Shown: in pieces, positions 37,301-49,300 of the stretch
Layout of the letters: every line of letters starts with the position of its first letter
Position numbering within the stretch: the first letter of the stretch is position 1
Assembly (NCBI GenBank): GCA_964035545.1
Contig: OZ037768.1
Location: 11,984,741-12,048,740 of the forward strand
DNA from: Bugula neritina
Lineage: Eukaryota; Bryozoa; Gymnolaemata; Cheilostomatida; Bugulidae
Direction: 5' to 3'
Length of the DNA stretch: 64,000 nucleotides
Notes under the pieces: generated by a model
What the model was told of the DNA's origin: nothing
Databases searched by the model: none
The model's input: the letters and a program-made list of their open reading frames with translations, nothing else
Position numbers and translations under genes: made by a program

Positions 37301-40300
37301 GTAGAAAATAGCATGTGAAAGTTTTATAGCACATCAAAGTGCCTTATATTTTGGAAAACACAGTCATAACATAATAGATAAGTGTGTATATACATTGGTG
37401 ACCTTAATATATTATGAACTGTATAAAAGTGATAAATTTAGGGGTTTGATAGTGGCTGGGGCAGAGCGTATCGTGTTACACTAAGTAAAATAAACACTGA
37501 GAAAGTAGTCATACATTTCAGCTGAGAGATGAGCAGTTTGAGGCCTAGACTATGTTGCCACTGCACTAGATTCACATGGTCGAGTTAGCTTCACTTTAGC
37601 AGCTTGACTTTCCTAAAAATATACAATACTATAATGTTTTCAACACTGTAATTATCGTTTTATTCATGAAATTTGCTAAATTATTCAAATGCTAGTGCCT
37701 CATTAAAAATGTTGATATATTTATTTATTTTATTTATGCTAGTATGCTGATGAAAATAAAAGAAGTGTGTAGCTGCCATTCAGCCACTAGTTATAGTTGT
37801 ATACCTGTATGAATTTACTCTGCGTATATAGTAAGTAGGTATTGTATTGTTACCTATAAGTACTTATCACTAGTTATTTTATATGAAAGTTTCACTTGAA
37901 AATTTGGTGGCTATTTAATAAAAAATAAAAGAACTCCACTATGTTTTATATATGCTACTGTACGTTATGTCATAGTGTTAAGTGGTATTACACTAGTTTA
38001 TGATTTCAGTTGTGGGGGAGACAATTAACCTGAAAACATTGTCAAAAGCAGATATAATTTTTATGAATATCACATAATGCTATAAAGAGATCCGATCTCA
38101 CTACTTCAATGCAGCATGATGCAGCATAATATAACAGTAATGTATTGTGAAATAATCCAACACTATATGATACTTTTACTGCAGATGGAAGACAGAAAGC
38201 ATCGAGGATTGCTCTGCTAACTGTGGAAGAGGTTTTGTGCAAAGAAAGGTAACTTGTATAAAGCAATCAAGTGCCGCTCTGGACGTGGTACCAGACGACA
38301 AATGTACAGCTCCAAAACCTAGCCAGATTGAGGCCTGTCAAGGACGATGCTCTCCTACCATTTGGAAGTTTACAGATTGGACTAATGTAGGCAATATGAG
38401 TATATAATATAGTACTTGTATACTGTATACAGTGCATATAGTACAGACACACACACAGTATATATAGTATATGTATAGTATAATTTTATTGGCTTGTAAT
38501 AACTTACACCATTTCTGATCTATTTTTAAGAAACTTTTATATTTCCTAATATTAGCTAAGCATTACCTGAAGACTATTACTAAACTTAGCCTATAATACA
38601 CATCCATTTATTTAAAATGTGTAGTTACATTTTTAACATTTCAAGTTTTGATCAAACTGTTTATTCAAAACTTTATAGTTGCAAAAGAAATATTGAAATT
38701 GAAAATACCGAAACTTGTGTCTCTAAAGTTCAAGCTTGTGCTGTTGCAATAATTAAGAAACTCAGAGAGATGTAATGCTATACTCGAACAAAGCATTTTA
38801 ACATTTTGCAGTTGAAATTTTGAAGTTCTTTATATATATTGAAATTTTTAACTAGTGGTTGTGTAGTTTATTCATAATATACAACGTTACATACTGGACT
38901 ACATTATGAAGTGGTTATCAAACAATATGGCTGCAACTATTTACTTGCAGTGTTCAAATCCATGTGGTGGTGGCGTACAAACCCGGCAAGCCAAGTGCAC
39001 ACTAAGAAGTGGCCGTGTTATTGGAGATTTTGCATGTAGTAAGCAAAGCAAGATTGTAAGGCAGGCCTGCAACACACAAGAGTGCACGCAGTACAACATA
39101 GATGATTGGGGCCAGGTAACTATTAGATGCTATTACTACATTTTTTCTTAGAGTGTTTATTTTCAACACCTGTGATGATATGATCGCAACCTTCATCTGA
39201 GATGAGCTTTCCTATTTGATGATGCCCTCCTCTGGCATTTGAACCCCTTAAAAGGTTTTTTACTAAGCTGTATTTAGCACATCTAGGGCAGCATTTAGGA
39301 ATGGTAATTTCAAATTTCAGCCAGATTTAACCCCCCCCCCAACCAGATTTTAGCACCTTGCACCGCATCCTTTTACTAAACAGCTTGAGATTCACCAATT
39401 TTAGCCAACACAGTGTTGTAAACACTCTAGATATATATTCTACAAAATATAGACCAAGTGTTCAAAGAAGATATTTTCTGTCTTCTATGCTGTATTCATG
39501 GACATGTTGCTTTTTTGTTACATGGAAAATATTTTTGAAAGAATGCCTAGTACTCGATTTGAGGTGTTCATCTGAAACCTCAAAACCCTTAAAGTTTGAC
39601 CCTTAACCTTTTAGCAGAAAATTTCGAATTCAACTGTCATCTGTCCCATATATTGTAAGCTAATTGAATTTTCACTCAGTTGACCATTGTAAACTATGTC
39701 ACCCTGCACAATATCGTGTTGGGCACTTTTGTGCTAGATAGATTTCGTAGATATTATGTTTTCTAAAAAGTATATAAGTATCGAGTGGCAGAAGACTTGT
39801 AATTAGAGCTGTTGTTTATTCCAGTGCTCAGTGACATGCGGACTTGGGTTTAGGACTAGAAACGTGGTATGTTTAGAGGCTGGCAGGCCGACAGATTTAA
39901 ACGTCTGCGGGAGTAATCCTCCCCCGGCGAGAGAGCCGTGTCACGCAGGGGTCTGTCCAAAATGGGTGACTTCAGAATGGACAGACTGCTCTGCCACATG
40001 CGGCCTGGGACTCAGGTTTGTTGTACTGCCTGTACATTATTTAGAATTCTATGGCCACATCTATAGTTGTAAGATGATTAATTTGAAGATAATGCACACT
40101 TATTGAATTTCTTATTTGTGCTGCTAATTCCATTAATAATCTAATGAATATTTACTATTGCTAATCATGTTTATATAAGCTAATGAGATTAGTGAATTGA
40201 TAATAAACTACACCTTTTACCATTCACATATAATTTGTAAATAGATATCAGCATTAAGCATTTTATCAGGCCTGGTGGACATTTCAACGGGCCTAATAGT

Positions 40301-43300
40301 GAGTAGAGTTTCAAAGACCATACATTAAGCTTAACTTAAGCGTTTCCTTTGTTTATACTTGTTTAACACAAATATGAACTTGAAACATTCATGTACAGCT
40401 CATATCAAAATTTTGAGCTATGGCTTGCTGCTGATTTTGAAATCAACTTTTGAAATTTAATTTGAATTATAATATTAAATTAAAAAGGTCTAAAAATCTC
40501 TTCCATAAATATTTTTATGTTGTCATATAAGAAGTATGTTTTACTATTCTTCACCATATAATTTATTACTCTTCAGCAACTTCCCCGTCAAACTTTATAG
40601 ACTATTTCAAGCAAAGTATATACATAATATTGTCATACCACACACAATTATTCATAAAAGTAAACTATTAACCATGCTGTAGGTATCGTGCTGTCAGGTG
40701 TATCCGTGGTGATGTGAATGGTGAGGAACTGGAAGATGAATATTGTGCAGCAGAACTTCAGCCATCAGAGGTATCAAACTGCAGCATAGTTTCTACCTGC
40801 CCTCAATGGATACCCACTGAGTGGTCAACAGTAAGTTCTCTATTGCTTTAATGTGATTGCGCAATCAAAACTCAAATTTTTGAGTGTTGCTCTCACTAGA
40901 GACAGGCTTTAAGTTTGGGGGAGTTATCTCCAGGAACCCAACAGAACTTCAGTCTAGTCTTTTCAATTTGTAGATAATCTACATACCTGTACATAATATA
41001 CATGGCTGTACATAATATACATATCTGTACATAATATACATGACTGTACATAATATGCATATCTGTACATAATATACATGACTGTACATAATATACACAT
41101 ATCTGTACATAATACACATATCTGTACATAATACACATATCTGTACATAATACACATATCTGTACATAATACACATGTCTGTACATAATCTACACACATG
41201 TATGTATAATAAATATCTGGGAATAATATACATATTTACACCTAACATACACAACTGTAGATGATATCCATATTTGTATACGATAGCAGATTTACAACAC
41301 AGTAAATTCTAGTAGTTGATCTTGCTTCAAGTTTGCAGTTGCATTTATTTACATGGTCATAGACAGTCAAATTGAAATATTCATTTTTGCTTATAACTCA
41401 TGCTGGCTAATAATTCATTCTGTATGAATAGTATTGATGCTTTCAGTGTTCAGTCACTTGTGGTGGTGAGGGTATTCAGCGCAGGGCCGTAGAGTGTCGG
41501 AATCACGAGGAATCTCTTGTAGCTGTAAACTATTGTCAAATGGATCAGCGTTTACCCAGCACCAAGCTATGCTCTTCGACAACTCCTTGCTCAGGGGCTG
41601 TCTTTAGGGGGGTTGGCATCTTTGGACTTCAGAATAAGAAGCGATACGTCTGGAAATTTGGGCTGTGGTCCTCCGTAAGTAACAAAACCTTTATAATTCA
41701 ATTATTAGATGTTTTGAATATGAGCAAAATTATGAATAGCATATTGTGCACCCTATAATATATTTGTAAAAAGATTAATAACAGTGTAGTTATACAGCTA
41801 TTTCTATGAAGGATATATTAACTCTACTTAGCATACTTATTATTTCCGTCATTACCAATATTAATACTGGTTTTGTCTCAGTTTTTGCTTGTGTCCCCTG
41901 TCATATACCTAATTTTGCCAGATTGGGCTGAGATTATTGTTATTATTATTGATAATCTATAGTTATTTGATTTATGATTCTATTACTATTTACTATTTCC
42001 CTGCAGTGCTCAGTAACCTGTGGAGAAGGAGTCACCAACAGACAAGTCAAGTGTATTGTTAGTCTGTCAAATCCAGAAGTTAAAGTCTCGGAGACTCTCT
42101 GCAAGAAAGAGCCAAAACCCGCCGCAGAGAAAAGTTGCATTAAAGCTTCTTGTGGAGTCTGGCGAAGTGGCAGCTGGAGTCAGGTGATTGTTGCTTTGTG
42201 TCATCTGTCTGAAAATATTCAACCTATGTGCATTGCTAGTTAAAGGGTTTCTATGTTATGTGCCATGTATGCACAATACACACTACAACATAAACATATG
42301 TTGCAAGAGATTTGAGTAGTTTTTTTTTACTTTTTAATTTGCAAAAAAGTTGATTCAAATATTTTACAATTTTGCCTTTGGTTTTTAGCCAAAAATAGAA
42401 TTATTTGTTCTTCATTTATACTGCTTTACTGTTTGATATATTTCACTTTTGGTGTTGGCAAAGCAAAAATTTATTTTAATAAAGTAAATCGTTTTCTGTA
42501 AATTATAACATTTTAGTTTTAAAGTTTTGGAAGCTACAGAGTATATAGTATTTAAGATTTAAATGTTTTGAATTGGTTATAGTGCAGTACAACATGTGGT
42601 GAAGGCATACAGAGTCGGGTGGTGATTTGTGCTCTCTCAAATGGTGAATATAGTTCTCCCGGTGATTGTGATTTATTGAACATGCCAGAAACTAAGAAGC
42701 CATGCGAGAACTTAGAAACCTGCCCAACGGTTTTATCTACTACGACTACTGCTGACAGCAAAAGTGCCAACTCACTGGATGCTGCCTATTGGAGGGCTGG
42801 ACCTTGGACTCAGGTGCAGTCACACACATTTATTTAATATATATTATATTATCAAATTTGTTTGTTTGGGCGAAATTAACTTTAAACATTTCATTGGACA
42901 AAAAGTCACTCATATAAAACTTACATGTATTTTGTGTTGATGCAATTATTGAAAATTATTGGCCAAGTTAGATTTTTATATATATACAATTTTGCTAATC
43001 ATGAAAGTTGCTGTTTCTAATTTGTTTTAGTCTTATCACAGTACTGTTACTAGCGTTGAGCAAGTGTTCACTTTCTTTGCTTGAAATTGTGTTGTGTTCT
43101 TATTTAACTTTTTTTGCCCAGTATACTTTTTGTAATTATTTAATAATTTTTAATCAGTGAGTAAACATTGCCAGCACATGACAAGCAAGATTACTTTAAA
43201 ATTTAAACTCATGAGAATCACAACGGTATGAATTTTGCAATGCCTTAGTGTTCAAAGTCGTGTGGGGGTGGCTTACGTCGAAGGGCAGTGGAATGTTACA

Positions 43301-46300
43301 CAAGGTACAGAAGAGGTAGTGGGTGCCATCTGGAAGATAAACCAGAAGAACAGGAAGCTTGTAATGAACAAACGTGTCCAACATGGCGAAAAGGAGGCTG
43401 GGCAAAAGTGAGGAACATAAAGTCTGAAATAAAATCTTGGCGGTGCAGATTAGTGCAAACAAAGTGCATGTCGATTCTAACAACTGTATAGACTTGAAAT
43501 TGTGCTGCATAATCGTTGCAGAGCTCTGGTCTCTGTATTTATTAGTAGACTATTAAGTATGTTTCAAAGGAGTTGCTTACTAGCATATTACATAAACATA
43601 ATGATTCTTTACTGTTATAATTAATGCCTATATATCATTTTAACCTAAATATCATTTCCACAAGATTTTATCTGCAACTAGAATAAACTGCTCTTTTCCT
43701 GCAGATGGCTAATTATTAGAAAATGCAGGCAGCGTTTAAAGCAGCATTCGGCAGCTGTATGATGTGGATACTGATCATTTATGCTAATAACAAATGTAGC
43801 AGCTTCTTCACTGCACAACTAACTTTGTTTATGGTTTTATGCAGGTGGCAACTTATATGTTATATAACTACACCTGACTTTGCCAGAATTACCTGCTTGA
43901 TAAATAAAGGCATACTTCTGTAAATTATATTGTTCTTGTTCACCACAAAAAGTTTTATATTACAAAATTTTGTACTTGAGGAATTGAAACAAATGCAGTA
44001 CATTGTAGGTGCATAGTGCACAGTGTAGGAGTAAATTTTATGTATTTAATATTTGAATGTATAGGCTATGTAATATTACATGCTATAAATTACTATTGCA
44101 TAGTGTGCATTCTGTAAACACTGTGTGCTTTGGAATACAGTGCTCCAGTGACTGTGGCTACGGAACACAGCAACGAATGGTGATTTGTCAACTCTATGAC
44201 AAGTCGTCAGGTAAACCTGAGCAGTGCAGTGGTGAAGCACCCAGCAGGCAACAGGAGTGTATGATAAAGCCTTGTGGAACCCCTGTCTGGGCCACGTCAC
44301 AGTGGAGTCAGGTTAGCATGTAATTCCTTACAGGTGCAGGTGTTGTGTTGAATTAAAAATATGTTAAAGCTTATGTATGAGCTAAAATATATAGGGATCA
44401 GCCTAGGTCTAGACTCTGGGGGTTAGAGCTTTTGCCTAGTAGGCACAAAGTCAAGGGCTTGAACCCCGACAAAGGCCATTGGTGATGTTAGGAAGAGTAT
44501 CCAGTCATAATTGCTCCTGTGCCTCATCTTAAGTCCTTAGCCCGATTTAACAAAAACCCCTTTCATCAGGGGTTTTCTCACAGGGATGGTGACTATAGAC
44601 TTGCGCGAGTTTTGCTAAGTTTATGAGCTAAAAGTATTCAATATTCTGTTTGCTAATCAAACAGTTGTTCATGGTTGGTAGTTACCGATTTTACTGTCCA
44701 ATGATTTTATGCAATACTTTGTTACAAGTGAGACGTCTGTATATTTTGCATCTGTTTGTAGTGCTCGATGTCGTGTGGTGCAGGAAACATACTCAGAAAT
44801 GTGACATGCATTGACAGTGCCAACAGGTCACTTGTGTTGGACAGCAGTCTCTGCTCGTTGGACGCAAAACCTTTGAGACAGAAAGTCTGCATTCTAAGCT
44901 CTTGCAATGAGTGGAGGGCTACTGAATGGAGTGAGGTATGCTATTAGATTGTCTCTATATTTAATAATATTTTGTTTATTTCCTTTCACAATATATAGGT
45001 TGTATAAACTATAATTGCATATTCTATATTATATTCTTAGTATATTATTTGTAATTATCTCTCATTATTATTTTTGTAATTTTAATATATTATTACGTGT
45101 TCAATTTTTTATGCCAAATGTTGTGTTTTGGTTATTTCATGTAATTTTTATTATTTATACATGTTAGTGCAAAAGATATTATAGCTATGCTGATTAAAAC
45201 AGTTTTAAGTTATACATGTTTACTTTTCTTTCTATTGGGTATTTTCAGCTGATGATTTTGAAGGTTAATTTCCATATCATTATACTTGTTCTTGTTTATT
45301 ATTATTTGTGTATAAATTCTTACACTATGCACATGTATATAGTGCAATATAATTTTTATATACAAATAATAATTATAAACATGAATAGTTATCATGATAT
45401 ATAACTTAACCTATAAATGTATTTATTACATGCTTTTAGGTTTTCAGAGTAGGCTATTTTCTTTTAATTTTGTACACTTGATAACTACCAGTAAAGCTGC
45501 TTGGTTATATATATAAAGTTTAATTATAATGAATTGTAGCTGTGAATTATGATTTTACATAATATTCTTAGGATAAAAACATTACAAGTTTTGACTTTGT
45601 TATCACAACACTGAAATACCAATAAAATATACTTCTGTTTAGTGTGACGGGACATGTGATGGCTCAGTCCGTAAGAGAACTGTTTGGTGCTCGAGTCTCT
45701 CTGGAAAGGAACTTATAGAATCCCAATGTGCAGACGTTGCTAAACCAGCAGAAGTTGAGTCATGCGTAAAAGAGCAATGCAAGTATCAGTGGAACACATC
45801 AGAGTGGACAAAGGTATTAGGATTTAACCTATTTTATGCTCCAAAAAATATATTTGCTAAACAATTTTCACTCAATTACAGTTTTTCACCATTTGTTGGA
45901 AGTTGTCTTCTCTGTACCATATCTTATTGTTAGAAAGTAAAAAGAGGCTGTAATTTATCATAGTTGATGGACAGGAGAGCTGTATTATACAACTACATGT
46001 ATGTTACAATTTCAATGATGTTGGATAATTAATAGTAAACTTTTTAATGTTTTGCATATTTATTTTTTCTAAAACTATCTAATCTAACCCTTGATTATGT
46101 TTGTGCATGCCAAGTAATGCAAAATAAAATGTTTGAATTTATAGATATGTTGTCAATATTGTGTTAAATTATTGTTATCTTTCTCTATTTGTTTCCAAAA
46201 GGATAAATTTTATAATTTTTTTATGGCTAACGGTTTCATAAAAAGTTGTTTGTTATTGATCTTGAATTAAGCTATGCACACATTTATATTTGATCTAATG

Positions 46301-49300
46301 GAAATTTATTGAATTTTTATGTAATTGTATGACTCTATTAATCTGGATATGCTGTAGTGCTCTGCTACCTGTGGTGAAGGTAGAGAAATGAGAGTGTTGA
46401 CATGTGTAGCTGGTAACAACACTGCTGTGAATTGGGACCTCTGCTCCTCATGGCATACTCCAACTCTCACTAGGCCTTGTAACGCAGGTCCTTGTCCTGT
46501 ATGGAAGGCCTCCACGTGGGACGAGGTAATTTTTCTAACTAACAATTAAATAGCTCACTCACTGGCCATCTAATAATTGTCAGTACTTTAAAAAAAACTT
46601 AGCATTCTGATCATCACAAGATATGCAACTACAAAGACTTATCATATATAGGGGTAGAAATTATTATTTTGGCAAAATTATTATCTATTTCAATTTTTGC
46701 TTGTAGTATTGCTCTGTTGTATGATAAATATAGTTTAAAGTGATGTAGACATTGCTCTAAGGTCTAAATGTTGCATAACCTGTAAAGATGCTGAGTTACT
46801 AAAAGAAAAATAGAACTCTATTTAAAATTAAGATCTAAACTCAGATTATATGCTTAGTGCTCAGTCACGTGTGGAGAGGGTCAGAGGTTAAGGCTAGTGG
46901 AATGTGTGAATACTACAGCTAATCTCTCAGTTAACACTAATTTGTGTGACTCTAAAGACAAACCTAGAGAGCTGAGCTCGTGCCAGGCACAAACGTGTGC
47001 AGTGTGGGCTACATCTGACTGGGGACAGGTAACTCCTAATTATAACACAATTTATTCAAATGTACAAATAACTGTCCTCAAACAAATCAGTAGCTGATTG
47101 TGTTAAATTCTAAAAGTATGTTATTTTTATTCAAGAACTTTCAGGTTTTTACTTCAATGGTTTATTTTTGATAAAAATCATTCTATGTTACTGCTATGCT
47201 CTACATTGAATAATGAAGGTAATCGTTTGCTATGCTACATGATACATACTTATAACATTGTTATGCTATGTGTTAGCAACATTGTGATTCTTGTAGTGCT
47301 CTGGTCCATGTAATTCTTCCAAGTCTTTTCAAACTCGACAAGTGACCTGCATTGACCCAACAACTTCTAGACCTACTCTCCCTGATCTGTGTTCAGTCGC
47401 AACTAAACCGTTGTTTTCTAGACCATGCCAAAACTGCTCATACTGGGTAGCCATGGAGTGGAGCAGAGTGAGCTGTTTGTTATAACAAATATATTTGTTT
47501 TTGATGAAAAAAAAATTTATCTGTGTGTATTTTATTTCTGCTCCTGCTGCTGCTGCTGACTCAGAAGTTGAACATTCTAATTGGTTCAAAACACTGAGAC
47601 CTGTATGGTATCACTAAATTATTATAACATAAAACTTATATAAAACATATATATTATATATAATATATATATATATTATAATATTGAAACTGATATAATG
47701 CATCATTTAAACATTTGTTTAATCAAAATTTTGCTTAGTTTTACTAGTGGAGTATTTTATATTATTAGAGGGTTAGATAAAATGCTTCGTTCTATAAATC
47801 GATGTAGCGTTTTTCTTTGATAATTTATGTTAATGCAAGACCCTATTGTTATACAGTGTTCAGCAACATGTGGCGTAGGAATACAGGCTAGGAAAATACA
47901 GTGTGTAGGGAGTAACAACCTCAAGCAGCAGGAAGACAAGTGCAGCAACGAGCCTCGACCTAAACTGCTACAAAGCTGTCAGCTGAAAGTCTGTGCAGTC
48001 TGGAAGGAGCAACTATGGAGTCGAGTATGTGAATACGTTATTGCAACTCTCTCGGTATTCTGTCTGCTTTTATACTTTACATCATATTTAATTTATTAAA
48101 ATTAAAACTGTAAATTAATAATTTGGTTTTTATATTTGTAAAGTGTTCAGCTACTTGTGGTGAAGGAATTAAAACTCGGACCGTGGAATGTGTAGACCCA
48201 AACACCCAGAAGCCTTTCAGTGATGAAAACTGCGTGGACATACTGAAACCCCTCACAGAGTCTCCATGCTATGTGCACCAGCAGTGCCCGGTCTGGACTG
48301 TGTCACCATGGTCTGCGGTAAGAAAACATGCTGTGAAATACCTCAATGTCTAAAGTGTAATACTGAACTAGTTTCTACATAAGATGCTACTTGTTTTTAT
48401 GCATAGAGTTGCTAGAGCCAACATTTTTATCGAACACAGTGTTTCATGGGTTTATTGCAAATATTTTCTTATTTTTTTGTGCTTCACGATTTCTTAATTA
48501 TACATAAGTCATAAGCTGTACATTTTGAGTCATTTAAAACAACTAGAAACTACGAATCAATGTTTTTGAGAGTGTCAAGTTTAGACTGTGCAGCTGTCAA
48601 GCTTTCTTGACTACTGCCTTGCGATTTCTTCTTCAATCATTTAGAATTGACCAAGTATCATGACTTTGCACGGTGGAGATATGCCACCATTTTGTTATTT
48701 ACAACGATTCATCTTTGTTAGAAGTTGTTGAATCGTGCTATATTATAATAGCTGGTCATCAGTGATGATAATTTAATTTTTTTAGTGCTCGGCTTCTTGT
48801 GGAAATGCTTTCAAACGAAGAAATGTAACCTGCACTTTAACTAATGGTCGAATTGCCGAAGCATTCTGTAGTGCTAAACTGAGGCCATATTCAGTTGAAA
48901 AGTGTTCCGTGCCAGTCTGTAAGTCTGGTTTCTTGTGGAAGACAGAGAAATGGTCTGAGGTAAGTAGAATACTACATTCAGGATACTTGTTGCAAAATAA
49001 ATGGTGGTTGTACCAAAAATGGAAGAAACCTACATAGTTTTTCCTTATAACTTGTTGCGTAAACATTTACCGTTTTAAGCAAGGTTCTTGCTGCTTTAGT
49101 TTGGTAAATTTAGAAGAATAAAAATTTTGATTTACATTTAATAGACTGTAGAAATTTTACATTATGTTACATGTAAAAGTTGACTGAAATAATATGTGTA
49201 TTTAAAAAATTTGAAACGAAATTTAGTATAGCATATCAGCATGTTACTGGCATACGATAATATAGCAGCGTAGTTGTATCAAATGTTGTTTATGTGCATA

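Noticed and set aside
39331-39342. Run of cytosines (39331-39341) in an ADAMTS intron
   Set aside because: A simple homopolymer with no associated structure; likely slippage.
40896-41254. Overlapping minus-strand open frames of [11 protein letters not shown] type
   Set aside because: Translations of the 19-bp minisatellite, antisense within an ADAMTS intron.
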